Shown: positions 9,556 to 20,613 of the stretch, piece by piece | Layout of the letters: every line of letters starts with the position of its first letter | Numbering within the stretch: position 1 is the stretch's first letter | NCBI GenBank assembly: GCA_949358305.1 | Contig: OX442324.1 | Coordinates: 3,788,001 to 3,852,000 of the forward strand | DNA length: 64,000 nucleotides | Reading direction: 5' to 3' | Origin: Strigamia acuminata | Lineage: Eukaryota > Arthropoda > Chilopoda > Geophilomorpha > Linotaeniidae | Program-made: the position numbers and the translations under genes | The notes under the pieces: generated by a model | Database searches by the model: none | Seen by the model: only the letters and a program-made list of their open reading frames with translations | Told to the model about the DNA's origin: nothing

Positions 9556-12220
9556 TCCGAAAATGATTTAATCCACAGAAATCCAGGACAACACAATCCT
9601 TCTCAGTTCGCGGCTTAGATTACAAATCCGACTTGATGCCAAAGAACTAAAATACGTGCACAACGTGACATTTAAAATAAACTATACGATTCGTAGCACT
9701 CGAGCTAAAAATGTGATAAATAATATCATCACATGCCAAGTGTGTAACCTAAAAGTTACCTAAACTCGAATTGAAAAAAGTTTGGTGTAAATAACGCAGT
9801 GCATTTGCAATTTATTTGCAAGCATCAATAAATTACAGCTGAATTCCCTTCCTTCCCCTTCATATCTCCGTAGTTAACATTCAAGTAACATAACCATTTT
9901 ATTTCATCCAATTCGAAATAACATTGTAATACGGCTTGGTTATCTGTTTGAACGCGATCTAACTTTGATACTTACTTCGTAGTTAAATTATGTAAATTGG
10001 GAATGGACAATCTCCAAAGACGACACTTTGGTGCCCATAATGTACCAAATTTGGGACAAAATAATTAAATCCGGAAGGCCGTTAGCTTAAGCGCTGTTAC
10101 GGTAGTGCAAAAAATTGTCGCACTTGGCGCTACGGTTGTTGAGCCAAGAAAATTAATTTTAAGTGAAAAAGTTTAATTTATCCTAAAAAATTTAATTTTA
10201 AATGTATATTTTAGCCAGAAATGGAACCGTGTAATCACTTGTGTTGGACTACTAGCGCCACACTAATTAGAAGGGCTTTTAAAAGATTGGGAGAAGCCAA
10301 GTTAAATTTAAGCTGGAATTTCTAAGGGGCAGAATTTTCAAAGGTGAATAAATAAATAAATAATGTTCAGAACACTCCAATTTTTTTTTGAAACAAACAT
10401 TATTGTTGTGTGAACAAAGTCAGAAATTTTCAGAAAATTATATTAAACCAAAAAAAAGTTTTCCTATTCAAGAAAAGTGTTGTCCCAAAATTGATATAGG
10501 GTTGCCCATCTCAGGGATAATTACAATTATTCATTTTTTACTTAGTCTTTATTTAATTCAAATTATTATAATGTATAATTAAATAATTGGTTTCAATCGG
10601 GGTTATTGGTAGTCAAATTTTGATAATTCCAAATTAATGGCTAACTAAATTTAACACTATTCGTTCATTCGAATTAGGACTAGTCCGATTCCGTTAATCG
10701 TTAGTTCACACTAACAATTGGTACTAGATTGGTCGTAATTTTACGCTCCTTCGATTAAAATGCATATAAAAATGGTAGGACAATTTAGAATTATGTATTT
10801 CTGACTTTACATGATTTTAACAAGCATCAGTCCTCGGTCACTCCGCGTGGTTTACAGTACGTCGACCTGATCGTTGAGGTAGCGATGCGTCTTGTTAGTT
10901 GGTGGTTGTTGTAAAAGTGCTCCTTACTTCCTGTTGAAGCAGTATTTATAACCAAATATCAGGTGACCGGTCGTGGATTATTATTCATTGTCTCGCTAAA
11001 TCACATGATCAGCTCATGTGTGAGATGTGTGACTGGAGGGCACACACAGAGTATTTGTGACGTGTGAAAGTGGATCACACTTAGGAATGCCGATGAATAT
11101 TTATAACTAAACATAATGACGAAATAATATTGTTTTAATCAAAGGATTTTTAGTGATTACAGATATCTTTCTGGGATCACTGCAACATGTGTAAATTGCA
11201 ATGACTTTTATTTTTGAAGAGATAAGAAGCTATCAAGTTTTTAGAAGAAATGGCCAAGAGGGATTCGTGCACCCAACTTGATGACCATATACAAAGAATG
11301 CAATGTCACGTCCTTCGCTACGTTACTTCACCAACACAAATTGAGTGTCATTGAGGAGCCTACAATAAACATTGGCTTCTCTCCCTTACTGAAAATCTTC
11401 TTTGCTGCTTCAAAGAGATAGCGTTTCAACTACAAGCACCGCGGACCCAAACTATAGCACTAGTAAATTCCGCTAGAGTGGGTCAGCTGCTACCAATTTG
11501 CAACAAGAGGGCCTACTCTTGTTCACGGATCACAAATACCGCCTCGAGCAAGTGTGTCAACATACCTAGCTTGGTCATGTGCTTAAAGGCTAACATAGTG
11601 TAAACATCAACAAGAGTTCACTCACTTGAATTAAATGATACCCCGAATGCAAATAAGGAGAAAAAATAAAGAAAATAACAACAGAGAACATTTCTAATCC
11701 ACAGCTCTGTGTCAACAAGAATCCTTTCACTTATTTTTATAAATATTGCTTACTTACTACACTCTGGTTATGCTTAACGTCACGTGTAAACACACGGATT
11801 AAACTTCCTTCTGCTAACTTTGTTTGTATTAGACTTTTAACGTTTCTGATCCTAACTTTATTTCAACTTTCCAAACAACTATTCTGACAACCCAACCACA
11901 CATTACAAACTTTATTAATTACTACTTCTCTTGCAATCCAAACGTTGCATTTTTAACTGTAATTTCAACTGTCACCACACCATTTTTTAAATCATTCATA
12001 ATGAAATGATAGATTTATCAACACACTATTTTAACTACAATTTACACTAAAAAACTGAAGTGTAGATGAGTCGCATCTACTGGTTTATTGTCTGGGTGGG
12101 CCGAGGAATAGGGCTGGCTTCACGGCACAACAATGTTACGTGGCCATTTGGCTAAATGCTACAGAAAATACAATAAATCTTTGGAGTTGGGTATTAATTT
12201 TGGCGTGGAGAGTCGACGAT

Positions 12221-12485
12221 GATCCACAATCATCGGGGGAGGTTTTGACACCTCCAGCCGCCTCAGAGCCGTATCGGTGGATTTGATCGCGCTGATCAAC
12301 AACCGGAATTTGTTGGACGGGTTTGTTTTCCTGTATAGACGTAATGGTGGCGGGGACAGTGACAACGAACCATGATCATTGCGAGAGGTTTTTCAGGCCT
12401 CCATCCGCCTCAGAGCCGTAACGGTTGGATGGTCGCGCTGACCAAGAACCGATGTTTATTGCACGGATTCGCTTCCCGCACAGCT
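12221..12485. repeat. Diverged direct duplication, about 115 bp units
   Basis: Units at about 12221-12340 and 12373-12485 share ATCCGCCTCAGAGCCGTA / AGCCGCCTCAGAGCCGTA, CGGT-GGAT, TCGCGCTGA(T/C)CAA and AACCG. It is less AT-rich than its surroundings. Origin unknown; not recognised as a known gene or transposon. Confidence 0.6.
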
Positions 12486-15400
12486 TGTATATAAGCACTA
12501 TTGACAGCGACAGATCAAAATGTGAGATACAAAGAAACAAACAAAAAGCAAAGATCTGATGAAAATCCAGACCTTACATATCTTTGGAGAACAAAGGGAT
12601 TAGTGGCAGCCAATCGGACACCAGAATCCACGGATTCGCAAGTCACTTTAGGGATTAATAAGTCCGGACCTTGCAGAAGACTAGGTCCAAAAGAGTCCAT
12701 TTGTCACTTTATCATCATATTATTCAAATAGTAGTCATATATTTATAACTAATAAAGTATATTTTATTCTTTGCACCGATATATTATTTACACATCAGTG
12801 TTTAAATCAAATCTCGCGCACTTTCGGCCTATCGCCGCCATCTGGTGCCGATATTGCAACTATTACGGTTTTATACCCGTCACACGGTTTATACAGTTTA
12901 TAAAAACGGCCAAAATAGTAAGCAAAAAAGTGCCTAACCATGAATGTGTTCGTTTTTAGGCCCGTTTGTTATATTGTTTTTGCGTCGCGATCGCACAAGT
13001 ACATGGTGCATAAAAATTCCTTTTCTTTCATTTAACCAACGAATTTTGGTTGTGGCCCCCTAATTGATTTAGCATTTACTCAGATTTTGTAAGGTGGATG
13101 TTTAACCTGAAAGTGATTACGACGCTTGGAAATCTGATCCATCAATCTAACAGCTGAAGCCATTTTGAATTTGGTTGTAAAAACCCAAACCTGGCACAAA
13201 CCGATTCATAAACCACTCCAATCGTGGTTTTGCTTTTCGCCGATTTTGGTGATGGTTTTTGGCTGTTTTTGATGTCACTTCGCTTAGAGAAACGGTAAAA
13301 AACCGAAACTTTAAATGCGACTTAAGCTTTTAGGATAAAGGCTTTTGTTTCAAAAAGTGGGCAAAAAAAGAGAATTTTATTTTGAATAGGATTAGCCTGC
13401 TTTCAGAATTTCTTAACCACTTTGTAATGAAAAACAAAGCAGATTTAGAGTTGACCCTGGCAATCTGGCATCCATCTTTGTTTAAATAGTTTAAGTGGTG
13501 GCGCTACTATGCACAGGAAGTTGAAACAGACAAACTACGACAAAAGCCTTTAAAAGAAAAAGCCATTCACACACTAAATAACCCCGTGAATTCCCATTAA
13601 AAAAATCCGTCAATATTACAAATCGATTAAATAAATCGAGAATATTTTTTAACCATTACCTTTCTCAACAGAATTCGTTAATGCGCTCTTTCTATTGTGT
13701 AAATGATCCGTTAAAACCAGCGACGAGCAACAAAAACAAACTTTAAACAAAGAAATAAAGCAATGATGCAGATTCACTCTATTGAGAAAGTTAAATTTAC
13801 TTTGACGAGTAATGGTGGAGGCGATATTAATCATCAATACGTTCAGCACAGAGAACATGTCTATGCAACATAATATCATAAAGGCGTCTCTAATGCGCCA
13901 TGCTCCAAATGAACACGCATTCGATCACTGACGATGCACACGTGCCATTTCAGCGACCCTTTTCCTCTCTCTATCTCTCTCCATCCCCTCATCAAGCTCG
14001 CACTCGGTCCCTTATGCTTTAAATATCATGTTGCAAGAAATGGGGATTCTCGACGAGCGCTATGCCGCTGCACGTCGTGTCTCGATCGGCATCTGTTCCC
14101 CTCCCTTTACAAAGATTAGTCGTCTGAGAAGACGGTTCTCGGAATTAAAGGGCCCGGATGTCAGTATACTGTATAATATTTGCAAGGTTACAGTCAAAAA
14201 GATAATAAAATGTTATATTATTTTAGATCTGCAATGGAGTGCATTCCGATCAGATAAATCAATAAACGAGTAGAGAAAATATTGAAGAAAAAAAAAATCA
14301 GCTAGATGAGGATGATACGTCCATTTTTAATGAAGAAACATTTTCGAGAACTGCAGAAAAGCCTAACTACTAGTTAAGCTGGAAAGCGCAAGGGGCAACA
14401 AGAAAAGCATGCGTGCATGTGGCGCGAGTAAACACTCAAATATATTATTACCATATAAATCTATATGTAATATACCAAAGCCAGGCAGAGCAATGGGCAC
14501 GAGTATCTACTAGTTTAATTACATAGAGTGAAAAAATTGACCATTTTTTTTTATACAAAATTAAAATGTGGAATATGTTGCTAGTCCTAGGACAAAACAA
14601 AGACGACAACATATCATATCAGTTGTAATCGATGCTTTTATTCTACATTTCAATTTCAAAAATGCACTTTGTTCCCTTCCTTGATCCGTGATGACAGATG
14701 CAGAAAAAGACCATTGCGATTTGCTTTGATCGCACTTTGAAGAAGAATACAATTTGGCGGCGTCGCTTTTATTCCAGTTTGAAGTGGAATAAAAATGGCG
14801 GCATCCTTCGCCTCAAATGACGACCAATGCCCACGCATGCGCCCGAATTATATTTACGAAAAAAAAAAGAAAGTACAAATATATTGCATCGGCTTTCTCT
14901 ATACTTGACAAGTACGATTAAAATACAATGCAATTTCCAACAAACATTCCGGAGCATTATTCAAATGCTTTTGCAGCCTTTTCAACTCTTTAATACCTAG
15001 CAAACTAAAAATTTAAAATAAAAAAATAAAAAAATTGCATAATTAACATAAAATTGGCTAATCAAACAGTTTTATGCAAGCTTAAGCAAGTACAAGTGGT
15101 TAGTTCGTCTTTAAAACATTAAACTTAATCCAACAATTTCAATCTAAAGAAAAAAAACGTTACCAAAAAATGGTTTTAAAAAATAGGAGCACTTGCAAGG
15201 ATTATTCAAATCCCTTCATCCTTCCCGAGTAAGATTTGCTTGTGTTTGAGAACATTATTGCGCACTAATACAGGAAGGGCACATTTGAATATAATAAACC
15301 ACCTAGCCTTCCTTTCGCTCCCCCTCTCTCTCTCTCTCACTCACTTATTTTGCCTCCTTCATCCACTCCATACACATCTAACTTACATTTCCCTTAATAA

Positions 15401-15734
15401 GCAAGCGAAGAAAGGAAGGAAACGAGAAAATTCTACGTACTGAATATGCATAACATCCAATCATCTTGTTAAGAAAACATCAGAAACAAGCCGAGTGAAG
15501 AGAGACGACAATTGAGAAATAGAAATATATATATATAAAAAAAAAAAAAGAAAAAAAAAAAAAGAAAAAAGAAAAGAAAAATAGAAAAGAAAAAGCCGAT
15601 TGCATTATTTTATGCACATATTGCTTCTTGTTTATATCCTCTTTCGGCGAGCACAAAAACTTCCCTTTCAACGGATTTGGATGTGAAGAAAGAAAAATGT
15701 AAAATAAAAACATGTTCAAGAGAATTAAAATTAA

Positions 15735-15735
15735 A

Positions 15736-15788
<53 letters not shown>
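15735..15788. repeat. (AAT)n microsatellite
   Basis: Eighteen uninterrupted trinucleotides. It produces the spurious poly-Leu and poly-Ile open frames on the minus strand. Confidence 0.97.
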
Positions 15789-15793
<5 letters not shown>

Positions 15794-15969
15794 TGATGAA
15801 TAATCAAGTTGTTAAATGAGAAAATAAGTTTTCTTTTGAATTTGATTGGATATTAAGAATAAAGAAATAATTGATTGACACGCATTCATGGATGACACGG
15901 TGTCAACAACTTTAAGAAATAACTGTCTTAAATTGTCGCTGTAATTGTCATTTTTGATGTTAAACCTAC

Positions 15970-16036
15970 CTTTGTATTTGATTCTGTCCAATTGATCTGT
16001 CAGGATCCTCAATTCCGGATTGGAAAGGTCTCCAAG
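15970..16036 (-). CDS. CA10: CA10/11-type carbonic anhydrase-related protein, exon D (67 nt)
   Basis: A short exon starting in phase 0 and ending with a single G (phase 1), between ..tttaatag and gtaggt. It reads LGDLSNPELRILTDQLDRIK plus YKG, where the last codon is completed in the next exon. This matches the CA10 region [24 protein letters not shown] and is even closer to arthropod CARP wording as I recall it. It is easily missed because it is short and an open frame runs on into the intron. An (AAT)n tract lies 182 bp downstream on the transcript, near the 5' end of the following intron. Identity rests on the protein match and on phase: the single G joins GA in the next exon to give Gly. 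Confidence 0.93.
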
Positions 16037-18503
16037 CTATTAAAAGAAAAAAGAAAAATTAAAAAAAAAAAAATCAAGAAGATTTCATCGCTTGAGCGTC
16101 CAAATTTTAATTACCGCAAGTATTTGTTTTCTTTGACTAAACTCGGATGTTTACAACATTTCAACAAATTTATTTCATTTGTACTGTATATTGGCTTCAC
16201 CGCACGCACACGCACGTTTCCAATTTGAAAACACACATAATCAGACATTTTCACCAATACTTTCATTCCCAGTTTAAAGAGTCCGAAAAGAGAAAACACA
16301 CTACATTCCAATGTATTTCGAAATGCATTTTCAAAAGCATTTTTTTCAATTGCATTATGAAATGCCTTATTTAATGCACAAATAATACACTTAAGTGCTA
16401 TATGCTTATATTGTAAAATATATTTTTAAAACATTATTTAGTTTGAAAAGAACGATTTGAACACTTCAAAAATGCCGGGCGTAAAAATGCAGATAACTCG
16501 CGGATCAAACATTGTCCTGGAGAGCAAATTATAACGATTGCTAACGAAGAGCAACCATTTAAGTCCAATTTCTTGAAAATGTGCTTTTTAAGTCGTTTTC
16601 TTGTTGTTGCTGATTGCCCCCCCATTTATGTAGAGGCGCTGCCTTTTAATGGAGTGATTAGACAAACATTAGAGGCGCTCGCACTAGAACATCGTCTGCC
16701 TTATTGATGCTGTAGTTTAAGTGGTGCTGCTACCCTGACCTAGCCCAATTACAAGAGCAGCAAAAGCCTCATCTGGCGGCCACTGCACCAACTAATAGAG
16801 CAAACTATTGCCTATAAATGAGTCGTTTCATCTTCACAGGCACCACCTAAATTTAACTATTAACTCTTCTTGCGCAGCTGAGACCATCTTTCTAAATTAT
16901 AAACTCAACACACCAAATCGACAAAGACATTTTTTTCTCCCTTCTCTTTCTCTCCAATTTTTACCTTAAAACAAAAACAGCATTTTTATAGCCGTGACCC
17001 CCTTCTTATCGAATTTGCTGCGCATGAACATTCTGTAACAATTTTGCAGCATTTCGGTGCTGTCACCATTATTCAATTCATGGTTGAGCATTAAAGGAAA
17101 AGATAAGACTAACATTTTTCATTTTTTGTGATGCGAGATAAAGAGATTAAGCTTTCTGGATGACAACTTCATTAAGTTGCAAGAAAGGGAAATAGACTAA
17201 ATCCAGGAATAAATTTCCATCTTTTTTTTTCTAAAAAAATAAAAAAAAAAAAAAAAAATAACATTGCGTGTTTTAAAATGAGCCATGTTTACACGCTTAC
17301 ATTTTACGAGATCATTTTTGTGTTATTAATCGTCGTCTATTAATAGATGCAAAGCAGGTGAAGATGATTAAAATGACACCAAGCACCCATTTTATACACT
17401 GTGGTTGAGTGCAAACTGCCAAGGTACTGTACGTCGTGTGAATACTAAATATTTTGATACATGAATTTCATAGATTATTTTTGACATCAGAGTGAAGGTG
17501 TCACAATACCGCTATTCAAGATAAGCTCTGAAAGCTTACATTATAAAACCAAGCAGAATAATAATCAAAAATGGCTTACCGGTATATACAGTATCAGGCA
17601 GGTGTAAAATCGTCACAAGGTGCACACACCTTAAGTAATAGGGCGGTAAGTTTTTTTTTTCCTTTTTTAAATTTATTTTATATTTTTTTTTATTATTCTA
17701 CCTAAAAATTCACACATCGGAAACAAAACCCTCTAAACTTATCTCACGCCGCCTTATCAGACATGGCTGACATGCACTTGGCATACCAATCTACGAAGGA
17801 ACACGGATGGATTAACGGGATCCTGCTGTTTCTATTTTCGAATGCAGCTATTGTTTTACACCTAAATACTAGTATACCGTTTTTATTTTTTAGAGTGTCG
17901 ATACAGCAACATTTCTGACATTTTACGTCGTATTTCTACCTCTGATATATAGCCGGGTATGCAAAACTGAGAGAAGAAACAATTTTCCATCATTTTTCTA
18001 TCTTTGTTTCGCTTTGAATAGAAAATAAATTTTAATAGGAATTCAAGTAAATATAATTTTTTTTTTTAAAAAAAAATAATTATTCTTGCTAGCAAGTTTG
18101 CGTTAGACTAATATTTCATTTTGTAACTGCTTTCTTTTATGATTGAAATTCACTCCCCTTTGGGTGTTAGAAAATGAGATTCGCTCCAATGATAAATGAA
18201 AAGGAATCCAGTCACACGCCATTGGAAATCAAAGTGGATCTCACTACTGACCATTGATCCACGCTTCAACTCCCTCTAGCACTCAAGTCGAAACACAAAA
18301 AAATTATTAAAAGAAAATAAAGAAGAACATGGAGTGATCCATTTGTTTCAAGAATTCTAATTAAAAAATTATGCTGTTGTCATAAAAACAAATACTCTTG
18401 GTTTGCAACAATCTTTTTATTAATTAATTTTGGAAGTAAATAAAAGCTTTTGTTTTTTTGTTATTAGCTTTTATTTCTTTGGAATTTTTGCTTGAGTTTT
18501 TAC
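16037..18503 (-). other. Intron between exons C and D (about 2.5 kb)
   Basis: Bounded by gtaaaa and ..taatag. It contains an incomplete AATGCATT MITE (about 16302-16437) close to exon D and A/T runs at 17222-17260 and 18058-18078. Nothing else was recognised. Confidence 0.85.
16302..16437. mobile_element. AATGCATT MITE family, partial copy
   Basis: Contains TTCAATTGCATTATGAAATG, TTTAATGCACAAATAATAC and TGTAAAATATATTTTTAAAA, corresponding to one half of the element. Confidence 0.65.
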
Positions 18504-18599
18504 CTGCGTTAGAAGAGACACAGCAACGATGCCTTGGGATTTGTGCATTGCTTCAGACATGTTGTGGTAGAGATGTGAGTTGAAGCCGTACAACTGGAC
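18504..18599 (-). CDS. CA10: CA10/11-type carbonic anhydrase-related protein, exon C
   Basis: This exon has 32 codons, phase 0 to 0, flanked by ..aattttag and gtaaaa. The protein begins VQLYGFNSHLYHNMSEAMHK and ends SQGIVAVSLLTQ. It aligns with the CA10 stretch after GEV (QLIHYNHELYTNVTEA...GLVVVSIFI). The Gln of the AEVQL junction occupies the place of CA2 His119, the third zinc ligand, so the protein should not be an active carbonic anhydrase. The NMS sequon sits where CA10 has NVT. SQGIVAVSLLTQ is the usual hydrophobic core strand of the fold. Spacing, phase and orientation all fit the exons on either side. Confidence 0.95.
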
Positions 18600-20421
18600 C
18601 TAAAATTGGAAATAGAAAAAGAAAACCGGGTTAATACTATCGCAATACCTATATTTTGACATTTTATCAAACTAACGGTTCATTTCTTAATATTACTTCA
18701 CACTTACTGTCAAAAAATGATTGTCAGTCCATTCTGGTTGACACTTACGACAACAAAAATAGACATCAATGCAGAAAATAAATACACAATACAATTTTTC
18801 TCACTCGAATTTACAACTCATATATCTTTTAAGTATGATGTTTGTCATATAGAAAACATGTTATAAGAGTTCCATCAGCAATAAAAATGGGTCAAAAGCG
18901 ATAAAACTAGACGTAGTAAACACTAAATCCAACAAATTATCTTGAAATAAATCTTTTTCTGTAGATTCAAAACAAAAATTACAGTTATTTACTATTTATT
19001 CATTTTTTTAAAAAATATATATATATTGAATATTGATCCCTTTAGAATAAATATTAAAATAATTTGAAAAAACCCTTGGCATGACCTGCAAATCTAAAAA
19101 ACACACAGCTGTGTGTTAATTCCATATTTTCCACATAGGAAATCTTGTCAAAACAGTGTAGGGAATTAAAAAATACATCCAAACACAAAAACAGGAAATC
19201 CCAAGTAATATCCATGCGCTTTTTCCAATCGAGAAAACAGCAGGGAGACTAAGACAAAAGAAGATTTAAACTAGGAAAAAAAATATAAATAAAGAATTCT
19301 AAAAGGAATTTGTCGATAAAAACAAAACAAATATAGAAAAAATAAAAAGGGACCAAAAAAAAAAAACTATACCAGATAAATAATAATAAAAAAAAATTGT
19401 GATGGTGCTATCCAGAACAAGAAGACAATTTAAGATGAAAGAATGAAAAAAAAAATGAAATACTTCAAATTCTGCTTTAGAGAGAACATGATTGGACATG
19501 CGAAGTTGAAAAAAAAAGACCTGAAAAAATAAATACAAACATAAAAAAAAATAAAAAAATAAAAATAAAAATAATAAAAATAAAATAAAAATGTGAAATT
19601 TTGTGAATTGTGTAAAACACTGACAGACTTTTTTTTTTTTAATTTATATTTTTTTTATTTACAGAATTAATTTGACTTGTTTTTATTTTATTTTATTTTT
19701 TTTATTTCGATATGGTCTAATGTGGAGAGAAAGTTTTGTGAGGTTGATTCAATCAACGAAAGAGGAGACCTCGGTGATGAAGTAAAAAGGCAGTGCAAGT
19801 TTCAACAAACCCAACCAAGTAAAAGAAATGCAATTGCAGCGAAGCCAAAACACATAGCTACTGGGATTGTGGCATCAGAAAAGCAAACAAAAATTGACAC
19901 TAAAGCGCTTCAGTCGAGATACTCCAGAGATTAAAAATTATAAATAAAAATAAATTAATTAAAAAAGTTTAAACACAAAAAAGTAATTTTGAAAAAATAA
20001 ATAAAAACTTTTTCAAACAAAATCAAAGAATTTTATCCAAATAAATAAATAAATAAATAAATAAATTTCTTGGGTTTTCTCTCAACATTGACATTTTAGT
20101 TTCAATTTTAGTCAACACACGGCACTGTTTCCGTGTTCCGCTAACCTTTAAATTGCTAATAGAATCATTAAAATCTATCAGCGCAAGTTTATGTATTTTA
20201 ATATTTGAATAATGAACACTAATTGGCACTAAATGGCCAGCCAGTGCTTATTGACTTATTGATTAACCATGAAAATCCCGAATTGCATACTCATCGTATA
20301 ACAGATTACAATTACAATTATTATTTCTCATAAAAATGATGAAAATTGATTGAAAGCGATTAAAATCTTTAGATTTGTTTGAATGAAAACTGAATGATGT
20401 AAACATGTCATGTAATCTCAC
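18600..20421 (-). other. Intron between exons B and C (about 1.8 kb)
   Basis: Bounded by gtgaga and ..ttttag. Very AT-rich, with (AAAT)n at about 20038-20066 and several T/A runs around 19530-19700. Open frames here, such as the one at 19677-19934 (+), do not resemble any protein I know. Confidence 0.85.
20038..20066. repeat. (AAAT)n tract
   Basis: Seven AAAT units in the intron between exons B and C. Confidence 0.95.
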
Positions 20422-20613
20422 CTCAGCCGGAAACGAGTATCCGTTAACGGTATGTTCTGATCCAACATCATCTCTGATGCCGTAGTGCAGATGAATCTCT
20501 TCAAATTGATATTTATAGGACAACGGACCCCCAGTCACGTTCACATGTTGCCTCGTGCTGTTGTCCACCACAAAGATCACGCTGTGACCCGTGTTCGATA
20601 TGTTGCCACTCAC
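20422..20613 (-). CDS. CA10: CA10/11-type carbonic anhydrase-related protein, exon B (zinc-site strand region)
   Basis: This exon has 64 codons, phase 0 to 0, between a ..cttggtag acceptor and a gtgaga donor. It begins VSGNISNTGHSVIFVVDN, continues through VNVTGGPLSYKYQFEEIHLH and GSEHTVNGYSFPAE. GGPLSY, EEIxLHxG and GSEH are standard alpha-CA landmarks. By alignment to human CA2, the HLH of EEIHLHYG covers His94 and His96, and Glu106 lies in GSEH. Both histidines are present here, whereas human CA10 has Arg at the first. The third ligand position falls in the next exon and is Gln. Asn-x-Ser/Thr sequons are visible at NIS, NST and NVT, fitting a secreted glycoprotein. The intron upstream is the largest inside the gene (about 17.6 kb) and the one downstream is about 1.8 kb. 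The first six bases of the exon (GTGAGT) look like a donor, but the reading frame and family alignment place the boundary before them. Confidence 0.96.

Larger units (their letters stand above)
6305..15969 (-). other. Intron between exons D and E (about 9.7 kb)
   Basis: Bounded by a gtaggt donor and a ..ttgccag acceptor. Contents: an AATGCATT MITE (about 7512-7768), a GTTTACATG-terminated element (9289-9555), a diverged tandem duplication (12221-12485), an (AAT)n tract (15735-15788) and many A-runs. Stretches 9600-12150 and 12500-15700 are unique-looking by eye, with no recognisable exon or known repeat. Confidence 0.85.

Noticed and set aside
10840-11110. LTR of a retrotransposon
   Set aside because: The composition shift is suggestive, but no matching second LTR, primer-binding site or polypurine tract was seen.
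15480-15807. Frames with long Leu, Ile or Phe runs on the minus strand
   Set aside because: These are translations of the (AAT)n microsatellite and adjacent A-rich DNA.
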